From the NCBI GenBank assembly GCA_965243335.1, contig OZ251545.1:4898001-4962000 (forward strand): a stretch of 64,000 nt of DNA, written 5' to 3'. A program made the position numbers and the translations under genes. This DNA comes from JAJDXW01 sp965243335. Its GTDB lineage: Bacteria; Pseudomonadota; Gammaproteobacteria; HK1. How positions within the stretch are numbered: the stretch's first letter is position 1; every line of letters starts with the position of its first letter. The notes below the pieces were generated by a model. The model ran no database searches. It had not been told where the DNA came from and saw only the letters and a list, made by a program, of their open reading frames with translations. Positions 25,754 to 34,895 of the stretch are shown here, in pieces.

Positions 25754-27253
25754 ATGGAACGAATCGAGACCGGCGCACGAGCGGAACGACCGATCGGGCT
25801 CTACATCCTCGGGGGCGCCCTCCTCGTCGCGGTCGTCGCCTTCTTCGTCGTCTGGAGCCTCCCGGATTCCGCGCGCACCCAGCTCCTCTACACGACGCAG
25901 GACTACCTCCCGCTGGTGATGTTCCTGAGCCTCGCGTTCCTGCTCTTCTCCGGCTTCCCGGTCGCCTTCATCCTGGGCGGCCTCGCCCTGCTGTTCGGCC
26001 TCCTCGGCTACCTGCTGGACGTCTTCTCGCTCATCGAATTCTTCAACTTCCTGCCCCGGATCTGGGGCCAGGCGGCGGAGAACCTGGTGCTGGTCGCCGT
26101 GCCCGCGTTCGTCTTCATGGGCATCATGATGGAGCGGAGCGGGATCGCCAACGAGCTCCTCTATTGCGTCCAGGTGATACTCAAGCGGGTGCCGGGCGCA
26201 CTCGCCCTCGGGGTCACCATCATGGGCACGATCCTCGCCGCGATGACGGGGATCATCGGCGCCTCGGTCACCATGATGACCGCCCTGGCGCTTCCCACCA
26301 TGCTGAAGCAGAAGTACAGCCCCGCGCTCTCGTGCGGGGTCATCGCCGCTTCGGGGACCCTGGGGATCCTGATCCCGCCGAGCATCATGCTCATCATCAT
26401 GGCCGACCTGATGGCCGTCTCGGTCGGCAACGTGTTCATGGCCGCCCTGCTCCCCGGCCTGGTGCTCGCCGCCCTCTACCTCATCTTCGTGGTCGTGCTC
26501 GCGACGGTGAAGCCGTCCGTCGCGCCGCCCCTGCCGCCGGACATGCTGTCCGTCCCGAAGGGCGAGCTCGGCCCGCTCCTCATGCGCGCGTTCGTCCCGC
26601 CGGTGTTCCTGATCGGCCTCATCAAGGGCTCGATCCTGTTCGGCTGGGCGACCCCGAGCGAGGCGGGCGCGGTCGGGGCCGTCGGCGCGATCATCCTCGC
26701 CGCCTTCGCCGGCAACTTCAAGAAGGACGTGATCACCGGGGTCTGCCACACGTCGGCGCGCACCGTGGCGATGATCTTCTTCATCATCATCAGCGCCACC
26801 TGCTTCGCCTACGTCTACCGATCGCTCGGCGGCGACGACATCGTGGAGCACCTCATCCACGAAGCGGGGCTCGGCTCGTGGGGGCTCCTCTTCCTCATCA
26901 TGGCCATCGTGTTCGTGCTCGGGTTCTTCCTCGACTGGATCGAGATCACCCTCATCGTGCTCCCGGTCTTCGCCCCGCTCGTGGCCGGGCTCGACTTCGG
27001 CGACCACGTCGCGAAGGCGGACATCACCTACTGGTTCATCATCCTGATGGCGGTGAACCTCCAGACCTCCTTCCTGACCCCCCCGTTCGGGTTCGCCCTG
27101 TTCTACCTCAAGGGGATCGCGCCGAAGGAGATCAAGATCCAGCAGATCTACCTCGGCATCATCCCGTTCGTGCTGCTGCAGGTCATCGGGGTGATCCTGG
27201 TGCTGTCGTTCCCGGACCTCGCCCTCCGGCTGATGCACGGGATCTACGACTGA
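25754..27253 (+). CDS. dctM: TRAP transporter large permease DctM
   Basis: The 499-residue protein has about 13 hydrophobic segments. Family landmarks are FLLFSGFPVAFILGG, AVPAFVFMGIMMERSGIA, MTGIIGASVTMMTALALP, SGTLGILIPPSIMLIIM and FLTPPFGFALFYLKG. It is the sodium-coupled transport channel of the TRAP system, in the inner membrane. The N-terminus carries an extra helix before the typical DctM start. Gene order is P-M-Q, the reverse of the second TRAP operon (P-Q-M). Confidence 0.93.
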   Translation: MERIETGARAERPIGLYILGGALLVAVVAFFVVWSLPDSARTQLLYTTQDYLPLVMFLSLAFLLFSGFPVAFILGGLALLFGLLGYLLDVFSLIEFFNFLPRIWGQAAENLVLVAVPAFVFMGIMMERSGIANELLYCVQVILKRVPGALALGVTIMGTILAAMTGIIGASVTMMTALALPTMLKQKYSPALSCGVIAASGTLGILIPPSIMLIIMADLMAVSVGNVFMAALLPGLVLAALYLIFVVVLATVKPSVAPPLPPDMLSVPKGELGPLLMRAFVPPVFLIGLIKGSILFGWATPSEAGAVGAVGAIILAAFAGNFKKDVITGVCHTSARTVAMIFFIIISATCFAYVYRSLGGDDIVEHLIHEAGLGSWGLLFLIMAIVFVLGFFLDWIEITLIVLPVFAPLVAGLDFGDHVAKADITYWFIILMAVNLQTSFLTPPFGFALFYLKGIAPKEIKIQQIYLGIIPFVLLQVIGVILVLSFPDLALRLMHGIYD

Positions 27254-27280
27254 TCCCCCGGGCGGAAAGGAGAAAATCGC

Positions 27281-28063
27281 ATGGCCGAGCAACCGATTCG
27301 CGCGTCCGACAACTACTGGACCAGCGAGGCGGAGCTTCCCGCCACCGTCAAGGTGAGCGACCGGCTCCGGGTGGCGGTGGACCGGGTGGGGCGCTTCGGG
27401 TCCTGGTTCATCCTGCCGCTGGTGCTGATCACCTGCTACGACGTGATCCTGCGCAAGCTCAAGTTCTTCTACGTCTGGGTGCTGGAGAACTTCGGGCGCC
27501 TGGTGATCTTCGAGTCCACCATCCTGCAGGAGCTGGAATGGCACATGCACACCGTGCTGTTCACCCTGGTGCTCGGCTACGGCTACATCCACAACGCCCA
27601 CGTGCGGGTGGACCTCGTGCGGGAGAAGCTGTCCTTCCGGCGCAAGGCGTGGATCGAGTTCCTGGGGGTGTCCCTCTTTCTCATCCCCTATACCTCCATC
27701 GTCATCTACTTCGCCCTCGTCTACGCCTACGACTCGTACATGATGAACGAGATATCCGCGTCCGCGGTGGGGCTCGAGCAGCGCTGGATCATCAAGTCGG
27801 TGCTGGTGGCGGGGCTGGTGTTCGCGTTCGCCGCGGGGGCCGCGGTGTGGCTCCAGACGGTGACCGTGCTATGGGGCAACCGGGACTACCGCTATCCGCT
27901 GATGACCATGGAGTGGCCGGAGTTCGCGGGGCAGACCATCGAAGGCAAGCGCCGGCTGGTGCTCGACGAGGAAGGGAACGTGGTGGTGGACCCGACCGCG
28001 GACCCGGACGACCTGGAGCTTCCCCCGGAGGTCACCCGATCGCCCCACGCGCGCGCCGCCTGA
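27281..28063 (+). CDS. dctQ: TRAP transporter small permease DctQ
   Basis: The 260-residue protein has four membrane helices (about 38-55, 85-105, 125-150, 168-190). DctQ features are TILQELEWHMHTVLFTLVLG and NAHVRVDLVREKLS, the conserved H-V-R-V-D segment. It is longer than common DctQ proteins (about 160-190); a roughly 60-residue acidic C-terminal tail extends into the cytoplasm or periplasm. This larger form is usual in TakPQM-type systems. A strong AAAGGAG site precedes the ATG. Confidence 0.92.
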   Translation: MAEQPIRASDNYWTSEAELPATVKVSDRLRVAVDRVGRFGSWFILPLVLITCYDVILRKLKFFYVWVLENFGRLVIFESTILQELEWHMHTVLFTLVLGYGYIHNAHVRVDLVREKLSFRRKAWIEFLGVSLFLIPYTSIVIYFALVYAYDSYMMNEISASAVGLEQRWIIKSVLVAGLVFAFAAGAAVWLQTVTVLWGNRDYRYPLMTMEWPEFAGQTIEGKRRLVLDEEGNVVVDPTADPDDLELPPEVTRSPHARAA

Positions 28064-28182
28064 GTCGGCCGCCGGGGCCGGCCGCCGTCTCCCGCCGGTG
28101 AACGGGCGCCGCCGCCCGTCCCGGTGGGAAGGCGGGGTTCGAGCCTGACCGCCGCCGTCCGCCGTCACCGTCCGCCGCCGCC

Positions 28183-28674
28183 ATGCGCCGCCGCCAGCAC
28201 CCGGTCCACCTCAAGGACCTCGACTGGTACAAGTTCGTCCGGCGCTACTTCTGGGACGACGAGACGACCCCGTACCTCGTGCCGGTGGAGCGCCTGCACC
28301 GGCGCCAGGCGGAGCACGAGATATTCGCCTACGTCCTGTTCGTCTCGCTGCTCTTCGGCGCGGCCACCCTTCTCATCATGGGCGGACGGTCGCCGTACGC
28401 CCACTCGTTCGCCGCTTCCCTCTACACCTTCCTGGTGGTGTGCGTGTCGCTCACCTTCGGCGTCACCCGCCATCACCTCGCCGCGTGCGCGTGCGTGCTC
28501 GCCCCGGTCGGGGGGCTCGTGTTCAGCCTGTCGTTCGACCTCCACCCGGACCTGGGGAACTGGGATCGGGTCCTCCTCATCGCGTTCTCCCTCGTATGGC
28601 TGCGGTACTCCATGCGGCTGATGCACATCGCGAAGCGCTACGGGGACATGCCGCCTCCTCCGGCCAGAACCTGA
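28183..28674 (+). CDS. Small membrane protein after TRAP operon 1
   Basis: The 163-residue protein is not recognised. It has four hydrophobic segments (about 46-67, 74-95, 98-117, 128-145) after a polar N-terminus containing DLDWYKFVRRYFWDDETTPY. It is 120 bp downstream of dctQ on the same strand. It may be a membrane accessory of the TRAP system or an independent gene. Confidence 0.65.
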   Translation: MRRRQHPVHLKDLDWYKFVRRYFWDDETTPYLVPVERLHRRQAEHEIFAYVLFVSLLFGAATLLIMGGRSPYAHSFAASLYTFLVVCVSLTFGVTRHHLAACACVLAPVGGLVFSLSFDLHPDLGNWDRVLLIAFSLVWLRYSMRLMHIAKRYGDMPPPPART

Positions 28675-28819
28675 TGCGATGAGCTCGACCGGCCCCGGCC
28701 GAGCCCTCGGCGGCGGCGCGGGCGAAGAAGAAGCGGGGCCGCCGGGCGGCGGTCGCTCCCGGCCGGCCAGGGCCGCCGCCGTATCGGCGCCCCGTATCGC
28801 GCCGGAGCGGCAGGCGTAG

Positions 28820-30145
28820 ATGGTGGCCCATCCCGGCGGCGACAGCGACGGCGGCAACGGGCGCGGGCACGGTCCGGACCTGCCGCGGTGGGCGGCCGGG
28901 GTCGGCGCCTGGTGGCCGCGGCACCGGCTCGCGTTCGCGGCGGTCGGCGGCTGCGCCACGGCGGCCGACGTGTTCTTCGGGGAGGGGTGGAACACCTTCG
29001 CGCCGATGCTCGCCTGGGCGGTGCTCTTCGGCCTGCACTACGTCTTCGCCCGGAGCCTGACCATGGACGACGACCGGGCGGAGCGGCGCACGGAGGATCT
29101 GCGGCTCCGGGCCTACGACCAGGGCCACATCGACGACATCGGCGGGCGGCACGACCTCATCATCGACGCTCACCACCACTTCTGGGACCTCGAGCGGAAC
29201 TACCACCCCTGGCTCTGCGACGACCCGCCGGTCGAGGGGAGGCACGGGGACTACCGCGCGATCCGGCGGAGCTACCTCCCCGAAGACTTCCGGCGGGACT
29301 GGGGCGGGCTGCGGGTCGTCGGCTCGGTGTACGTGGAGGCGGAATGGGACCCGTCCGACCCGGCCGGCGAGACCGCGTGGGCGGAGTCGGTCGCGGAGGA
29401 ATCGGGCTTCCCCACCGTCATCGTGGCCCAGGCGTGGCTCGGCCGGCGGGACGTGGAGGAGGCGCTGGCCGCCCAGGCCGCCTTCGGCCGGGTGCGGGGG
29501 GTGCGCGAGAAGCCGGCGGTGGCCGCCCATCCGAACGACGTGGCCCCCCACGCGCCGGGCTCGATGAGCGACCCCGCGTGGCAGCGGGGCTATGCGCGGC
29601 TCGAAGCGCATGGCTTCTCCTTCGATCTCCAGGCGCCCTTCTGGCACCTGCCGGAGGCGCGCGCCCTCGCCGAGCGCTTCCCCGGGACCACGATCATCCT
29701 CGACCATTGCGGGCTGCCCAACCTCCGCACCCCGGAAGGGCTCGCCGCGTGGCGGAAGTGCATGAACACCCTCGCGGAGGCGCCGAACACGGCGGTCAAG
29801 GTCTCGGGGCTCGGGGAGCCGCAGCTCCCGCGATGGACGGTCCGCACCCATCAGGACGTGGTGCTCGAGACCATCGACATCTTCGGGGTGGACCGCTGCA
29901 TGTTCGGGAGCAACTACCCCGTGGACCGGCTGTACGCGCCCTACGGGACCATCATGCGCGGCTTCCAGGCGATGACGAGCCGCTTCTCGCTCGCGGAGCG
30001 GCGCAGGATGTTCTGCGAGAACGCGATGCGCTGGTACCGGATCGACCCGGAGCGCCTCGCGGAGCCTCCCTCGCGCGGGGCCGGGAGAGCGCCCGGGCGG
30101 CGAACCGCGGGCGCAGGCGCGAACGCGGGCGGCCCGCCCGCATGA
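28820..30145 (+). CDS. Amidohydrolase-2 family lactonase-like enzyme with N-terminal membrane anchor
   Basis: The 441-residue protein joins two parts. Residues about 25-85 carry two hydrophobic segments (RLAFAAVGGCATAADVFFG and MLAWAVLFGLHYVFARSL), a 2TM-type anchor. From about residue 112 it is a metal-dependent TIM-barrel hydrolase: LIIDAHHHFWDLERNYHPWL supplies the H-x-H motif, HCGLP is a central His, and MFGSNYPVDRL supplies the final Asp-like position. The barrel resembles L-fuconolactonase and other sugar lactonases. ATG 28820 is GC-context plausible. Its stop overlaps the MFS gene (ATGA). The fusion suggests hydrolysis at the inner membrane. Confidence 0.85.
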   Translation: MVAHPGGDSDGGNGRGHGPDLPRWAAGVGAWWPRHRLAFAAVGGCATAADVFFGEGWNTFAPMLAWAVLFGLHYVFARSLTMDDDRAERRTEDLRLRAYDQGHIDDIGGRHDLIIDAHHHFWDLERNYHPWLCDDPPVEGRHGDYRAIRRSYLPEDFRRDWGGLRVVGSVYVEAEWDPSDPAGETAWAESVAEESGFPTVIVAQAWLGRRDVEEALAAQAAFGRVRGVREKPAVAAHPNDVAPHAPGSMSDPAWQRGYARLEAHGFSFDLQAPFWHLPEARALAERFPGTTIILDHCGLPNLRTPEGLAAWRKCMNTLAEAPNTAVKVSGLGEPQLPRWTVRTHQDVVLETIDIFGVDRCMFGSNYPVDRLYAPYGTIMRGFQAMTSRFSLAERRRMFCENAMRWYRIDPERLAEPPSRGAGRAPGRRTAGAGANAGGPPA

Positions 30146-31728
30146 GCGCTGCGGACCGCGACCGCCCCCCCGACACTTTCGTCCACCGCATCGACCGGCG
30201 GTTCTTCTACGGTTGGCTGATGGTGGCCGCGGGGGCCTTGATCCTCTTCGCGAGCGGCCCCGGCCAGTCGCACACGTTCGGCGTCTTCCTGACCGAGGTG
30301 ACCCGCGACCTTCGCCTGAGCCACACCGAGGTCTCGTTCGCGTACGGCGCCGCGACCCTTGCCGCCGCCTTCGGCCTGCCGTTCGCGGGCCGGCACGTGG
30401 ACCGGCGCGGGGCGCGCCGGGTGCTGGCGGTGGTCTCGCTCCTCCTCGGCGGGGCCGCGATCGCGTTCGGGTTCGTGAACGGCCTCGTGGTCCTCGCCCT
30501 CGGCTTCGCGGCGGTCCGCTACCTCGGGCAGGGGTGCCTCTTCCTCTGCGCGAACAACGTCGTCGCGCAGTGGTTCGAGCGTCGCCGGGGGTTCGCGCTC
30601 AGCCTGGTGTGGCTCGGGTTCTCCGCGAGCGTCGCGCTGCACCCCCCGTTCGCCCAGTGGCTCATCGAGACGGTGGGCTGGCGCGAGGCGTGGCTCTGGC
30701 TCGGGCTCAGCTCCTGGGCGCTGCTCCTCCCGGTGCTCTGGCTCGTGCGCAACCGGCCGGAGGACGTCGGCCTGCGGCCGGACGGGGGGCCGCCGCTGGA
30801 GCCGGAGCTGGCCGGCGGCGCGCCGTCCGAGCCGGGTCCGGACCTGCCGCCCGGCTCCGCCGACCCGCCGGCCTCTCGGGACGACGGATATTGCGGGCGA
30901 GACACAAGCGTTCCCAGGGAGTCGCCCGGCTCCGGGCCGCCAGCCTCCCGGGACGACCTCCAAGGGCCGGCGGCGCGGTCGGACGCCGCCGACGGCGCGC
31001 GCGCCGACGCGAACCCTCCGGCGCCTCCCCGGAAGGCGGGGACCGGCTCCGAGCCGGCCGACCCCGACGACCCCGCCCCCTCGCGGCGGGCCGCCGCCCC
31101 TCCCGAGATCACCGGTCTCACCCTGCGGCAGGCGCTTCGCACGTCCGCGTTCTGGATCATCGCGGGCGGCCTCTCCCTCATCGCCCTGCTCATGACCGGG
31201 CTCTTCTTCCACCAGGTCGCGATCTTCCAGCTCCGGGGGCTCGACACCCACGTCGCGACGCGCGTCTTCGCGATCACCGCGCTCGTTTCCGTCGTCTCCG
31301 CCCCGGTGCTGGGCCGGGTCATGGACCGGGCCCCGTCCCGGCTCGTCTTTGCGGGGGCCCTGGTCGTCATGGCCGCCGCCCTCGCCGCGCTGCACCTGGT
31401 CGACGACGTCGCCACCGCGATCGCCTACGCGCTCGTCTTCGGCCTCGCCAACGCATCCATGCAGGTGAACGTGGGCTACCTCTGGGCCGACTACTTCGGG
31501 CGCCGGCGCCTCGGAAGCATCCAGGGCTCCGGCCAGACCGCCCTCATCGTCGGGGCCTCGCTCGGCCCGCTTCCGTTCAGCCTCTCCCTCGACCTCACCG
31601 GAGACTACTCCGCCGCGCTGGTGGGGTCCGCGATCCTCACCGTGCTGGCCGCGCTGACCGCCGCCGTGTTCCTTCGCTACCCGAGCCGGCCCGCGTCGGC
31701 GTCCGGGCTCGGGATCCGGCCCGCCTGA
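30142..31728 (+). CDS. MFS transporter (monocarboxylate/oxalate-formate type) with long central loop
   Basis: The 528-residue protein has twelve predicted membrane segments in two halves (about 17-205 and 330-520). It begins FFYGWLMVAAGALILFASG, a motif of the oxalate:formate / monocarboxylate MFS group. Between the halves is an unusually long hydrophilic loop (about 203-321) rich in Pro, Ala, Asp and Ser. The loop includes a copy of the dispersed GGGAACGC repeat read as CGRDTSVPRE. It is translationally coupled to the amidohydrolase, so it likely carries that enzyme's substrate or product. Confidence 0.9.
   Translation: MSAADRDRPPDTFVHRIDRRFFYGWLMVAAGALILFASGPGQSHTFGVFLTEVTRDLRLSHTEVSFAYGAATLAAAFGLPFAGRHVDRRGARRVLAVVSLLLGGAAIAFGFVNGLVVLALGFAAVRYLGQGCLFLCANNVVAQWFERRRGFALSLVWLGFSASVALHPPFAQWLIETVGWREAWLWLGLSSWALLLPVLWLVRNRPEDVGLRPDGGPPLEPELAGGAPSEPGPDLPPGSADPPASRDDGYCGRDTSVPRESPGSGPPASRDDLQGPAARSDAADGARADANPPAPPRKAGTGSEPADPDDPAPSRRAAAPPEITGLTLRQALRTSAFWIIAGGLSLIALLMTGLFFHQVAIFQLRGLDTHVATRVFAITALVSVVSAPVLGRVMDRAPSRLVFAGALVVMAAALAALHLVDDVATAIAYALVFGLANASMQVNVGYLWADYFGRRRLGSIQGSGQTALIVGASLGPLPFSLSLDLTGDYSAALVGSAILTVLAALTAAVFLRYPSRPASASGLGIRPA
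30891..30920 (-). repeat. Dispersed GGGAACGC repeat arm inside the MFS reading frame, copy 2
   Basis: Read on the minus strand this is a TCCCTGGGAACGCTTGTGTC arm followed by TCGCCCGC, a single arm of the family. It is flanked by imperfect direct repeats of the host sequence (30865-30885 and 30937-30957, two differences in 21 bp) and keeps the frame open. It encodes part of the cytoplasmic loop. Confidence 0.8.
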
Positions 31729-31825
31729 TCGGACCTTCGACCTGATCGGTCCGACCTGACCAGGCCCGACCCGGCGCGGCGTCCGGGAGACGAGAACGCC
31801 GCTTGCCGAATGACGGAGACCCCGC

Positions 31826-32917
31826 ATGAGCCGCATCGCCTCGATCGAGACCCACCACTACCGCATCCCGCTTCCCGTGGTCCTCTCCGACTCCACCCAC
31901 GGCGAGATGAGCCATTCGGGGCTCATCGTCGCCCGCGTGCGCGACGCCGGGGGGCGGGAAGGCGTCGGCTACACCTACACCGTCAACGACGTCGGCTCGC
32001 GCGCGATCCGCGCCCTCGTCGAGCACGACCTCGCGCCGGCGGTCGTCGGGGAGGACGCCCGGGACGTCGACCGCCTCTGGGAGCGGATGTGGTGGCGGGT
32101 GCACTTCTGCGGGCGGGGCGGCCCCGCCGCCTTCGCCATGGCGGCCGTCGACGTCGCCCTGTGGGACCTCGAGGGCAAGCGGCGCGGCGAGCCGCTCTGG
32201 CGCCTCCTCGGCGGACACCGGCGCGAGGTCCCCGCCTACGCGGGCGGGATCGACCTCTACTTCACCCTCGACGCGCTGCGGGAGCAGACCCGGGGGTTCC
32301 TCGACCGCGGGTTCGGGGCCATCAAGATGAAGGTCGGGCGGGACCGCCTCTCGGAGGACGTGGAGCGGGTCGCGGCCATCCGCGACCTCGTGGGGCCGGA
32401 CTTCCCCCTCATGGTGGACGCCAACATGCGCTGGCGGGTCCACGAGGCGATCGCGGCCGCGCGCGCCCTCGCCCCGTTCGACCTGGTCTGGCTGGAGGAG
32501 CCGATCATCCCGGACGACGTGAACGGGCTCGCGCGGGTCGCGGTCGAGGGCGGGCTCCCGATCGCGGCCGGCGAGAACCTGCACACGGTCTACGAGTTCG
32601 AGGAGACCATCGCCCGCGGCCGGGTGAGCTTCCCGGAGCCGGACGCCGCGACCCTCGGCGGGATCACCCCGTGGCTCCGGGTGGCGCGGCTCGCCGAAGC
32701 GCGCAACCTCCCGGTGACCTCGCACGGGGTCCACGACCTCCACGTGCACCTGCTCGGCGCGGTCCCGAACGGCTCGTGGCTCGAGTTCCACGGGTTCGGC
32801 CTCGAACGCTTCCTCGCCGAGCCCCTCCGTCTCGAGAACGGCCGCGCCGTCGCCCCCGACCGCCCCGGCCACGGGGTCGAGCTCGACTTCGCCGCCCTCG
32901 CCGCACATGCCGCCTGA
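31826..32917 (+). CDS. Enolase-superfamily dehydratase/racemase (mandelate racemase group)
   Basis: The 363-residue protein has the capping domain (1-125) and barrel. Catalytic features are KMK (Lys167, Lys169), metal ligands Asp198, Glu224 and Glu250 (VDANMRW, WLEEPI, AGEN), and His300 in TSHGVHDLH with an EPDA segment before it. The Lys-x-Lys plus His pattern is that of the mandelate racemase subgroup, which includes many sugar-acid dehydratases. The substrate is uncertain. It lies downstream of a sugar-lactonase-like enzyme and carrier, which suggests an aldonic acid dehydratase. Start supported by CGGAGA. Confidence 0.9.
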   Translation: MSRIASIETHHYRIPLPVVLSDSTHGEMSHSGLIVARVRDAGGREGVGYTYTVNDVGSRAIRALVEHDLAPAVVGEDARDVDRLWERMWWRVHFCGRGGPAAFAMAAVDVALWDLEGKRRGEPLWRLLGGHRREVPAYAGGIDLYFTLDALREQTRGFLDRGFGAIKMKVGRDRLSEDVERVAAIRDLVGPDFPLMVDANMRWRVHEAIAAARALAPFDLVWLEEPIIPDDVNGLARVAVEGGLPIAAGENLHTVYEFEETIARGRVSFPEPDAATLGGITPWLRVARLAEARNLPVTSHGVHDLHVHLLGAVPNGSWLEFHGFGLERFLAEPLRLENGRAVAPDRPGHGVELDFAALAAHAA

Positions 32918-32975
32918 CCCCTGCCTCGCACCCGCCTGCGTGCCTCGCTCGGGGGCAGGTGGGCGGCGCGCGCGG

Positions 32976-33944
32976 TCAGGTGAGGGCCTGGGGGCAGGGG
33001 CGGCCGGCGAAGAACGCGGCGAGGTTGTCGAGGCAGGTGCCGCCCATCGCGAGCCGCGTCTCGTGGGTCGCGCTCCCGACGTGCGGCAGCATGAAGACGT
33101 TCTCGAGGTCGAGGTAGCCGGGATGGAGGTTCGGCTCGTTGTCGAACACGTCGAGGCCGGCCGCCGCGACCCGGCCGGAGCGAAGGGCGGCGATGAGGGC
33201 CTCGTCGTCCACGATGTTGCCCCGGGCGGTGTTCACCACGATGGCCCCCTCGGGGAGCATCGCGATGCGTTCGGAATCGAGGAACCGGACCGTCTCCGGC
33301 GAAGACGGGCAGTGGATGGAGAGGACGTCGCTCGCCGCGAGCAGGTCCGCCGGGTCGGCATGGAAGGCCGCCCCCTGCTCCTGGTCGGGGGGGAGCCGCC
33401 GGCGGTTGTGGTAGTGGACCGGCATGTCGAAGCCCCGCGCCCGCCGGGCGAGGGCCTGGCCGATCCGGCCCATGCCGAGGATCCCGAGGCGCTTGCCGGT
33501 GACGTGGGTCCCGAGCATCAGCATCGTGTGCCAGCGGTCCCAGCGACCGCTCCGCACGAAACGGTCCCCCTCCGCCCCCCGCCGGGCGGCCGCGAGGATG
33601 CACAGCATCGCGGTGTCGGCGGTCGCGTCGGTCAGGACGTCGGGGGTGTTCGTGACCACGACCCCGAGGTCCCGGGCGGCGGGCACGTCGATGTGCTCGA
33701 ACCCGACGGAGAACGTGGCGACGATCCCGACCGAGCCCGCCACCTGCTCCAGCACCTCGCGGCTGAAACGCTCCGACGGGCAGCACATCACCGCGTCGTG
33801 CGCGCGGGCGGCGGCGACGAGCTCCTCCGGCGGATAGATCCGGTCGGTCTCGTTCAGCGTCGCGCGGTACTCGCCCCGCAGGCGCGTCTCGATCTCGGGC
33901 GGAAACCGGCGCGTCGCCAGCAGCCTCGGCCGTTCGGCGTTCAT
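32976..33944 (-). CDS. D-2-hydroxyacid dehydrogenase (glyoxylate/hydroxypyruvate reductase type)
   Basis: The 322-residue protein has the NAD(P)-binding GMGRIGQA (157-164) and the catalytic triad Arg241 (NTARGN), Glu270 (FDNEP) and His288 (LPHVGSAT). The 10-residue segment DATADTAMLC is typical of glyoxylate reductase. NHNRRRLP-like Arg residues after the second strand (HNRRRLPP) favour NADPH. It would reduce glyoxylate or hydroxypyruvate, or oxidise a D-2-hydroxyacid. It has a strong Shine-Dalgarno (GGGGAGGA) and converges on the enolase-superfamily gene. Confidence 0.92.
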   Translation of the reverse strand: MNAERPRLLATRRFPPEIETRLRGEYRATLNETDRIYPPEELVAAARAHDAVMCCPSERFSREVLEQVAGSVGIVATFSVGFEHIDVPAARDLGVVVTNTPDVLTDATADTAMLCILAAARRGAEGDRFVRSGRWDRWHTMLMLGTHVTGKRLGILGMGRIGQALARRARGFDMPVHYHNRRRLPPDQEQGAAFHADPADLLAASDVLSIHCPSSPETVRFLDSERIAMLPEGAIVVNTARGNIVDDEALIAALRSGRVAAAGLDVFDNEPNLHPGYLDLENVFMLPHVGSATHETRLAMGGTCLDNLAAFFAGRPCPQALT

Positions 33945-34091
33945 GAAGTCCTCCCCTGTCGCCCGGCCGCTCCGGGCTTCGGCGGTCGAAAGGCAGGCTC
34001 GCTCCCGTTCACCTCCCGGAGCGCTCCCCCTCGAGCTCGAACCGACCGGGCCGACGCCGCGGTTCCCGAGCCCGGCGGCCGCAGGCCGCCC

Positions 34092-34895
34092 TCACGCCCC
34101 GACGAAGCTCGGCGGACGGCGCTCGGCCATCGCCTGCACCCCTTCCTTCCAGTCCTTCGTCCCGCGAAGCCGGGTCTGCTCCGCCAGCTCGTGGTCGGTG
34201 GCCCGCTCGACCCGCTCCGCGAGATCTCCGCGCACCGTCGCGCGGGTGGCGGCGACCGCGAGCGGGGCCGACGCCGCGATCTCGCGCGCGAGCTCGCAGG
34301 CGGCGCCGCGGACCCGGTCGAGCGGGGCGATCGCGTCCGCGAGCCCCCACTCCAGCGCCTCATCGCCCTTGATGCGCCGGCCGGTGTAGAACATGAGCGC
34401 GGCCCGCTGCGGGCCGATCAGCTCCGGGAGGGTGAAGGTGAGGCCGAACCCGGGATGGAACCCCAGACGGGTGAAGTTCGCGCTGAAGCGGCCCTCGAGG
34501 CAGGTGACCCGGAAGTCCGCCGACACCGCGAGCCCGAGCCCGCCGCCGACCGCCGCCCCCTGCACCGCGGCGACCACCGGGGTCTTCGCCCGGAAGATGC
34601 GGACCGCGTGCCGGTAGAGGCTCCCGCCGCCGCTCGCGCCCTGCTCGCCGGTCGTGTCCCGGGCCGCGCCCCCGCCGCCCTGGAAGTTCGCGCCCGCGCA
34701 GAAGTTCTTCCCCTGGGCGCAGAGCACGATGGCGCGGCACCCGGGATGCTCGTCCAGGGCCTCGTAGGCGTCTGCGATCGCGTCGATGAGGGCGACGTCG
34801 AAGAAGTTGTGGGGCGGTCGCTGGATCTCGACGACCGCGACGTTGCCCTCCTCCAGGGTAACCCCGAGGTCCCGGAAGCTCCCGATGCTGCTCAT
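34092..34895 (-). CDS. Enoyl-CoA hydratase/isomerase-family protein lacking hydratase glutamates
   Basis: The 267-residue crotonase-fold protein has oxyanion-hole segments KNFCAGANF and AAVGGGLGLA. In classical hydratases two glutamates are needed, one in GGG-x-E and one about 20 residues later. Here the first position is Gly (GGGLGLAVSAD) and the second Phe (FSANFTRLG). It is therefore unlikely to be a true hydratase; isomerase, hydrolase or another crotonase activity is more probable. A Gly-rich loop (QGGGGAARD) is unusual. The ATG at 34895 has AGGAGAGGA upstream. Confidence 0.87.
   Translation of the reverse strand: MSSIGSFRDLGVTLEEGNVAVVEIQRPPHNFFDVALIDAIADAYEALDEHPGCRAIVLCAQGKNFCAGANFQGGGGAARDTTGEQGASGGGSLYRHAVRIFRAKTPVVAAVQGAAVGGGLGLAVSADFRVTCLEGRFSANFTRLGFHPGFGLTFTLPELIGPQRAALMFYTGRRIKGDEALEWGLADAIAPLDRVRGAACELAREIAASAPLAVAATRATVRGDLAERVERATDHELAEQTRLRGTKDWKEGVQAMAERRPPSFVGA

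Noticed and set aside
31729..31754. A 7-bp hairpin after the MFS stop considered as a terminator
   Set aside because: The stem is short with a 12-base loop and no T-run. It lies in a quasi-repetitive tract where such hairpins arise by chance.
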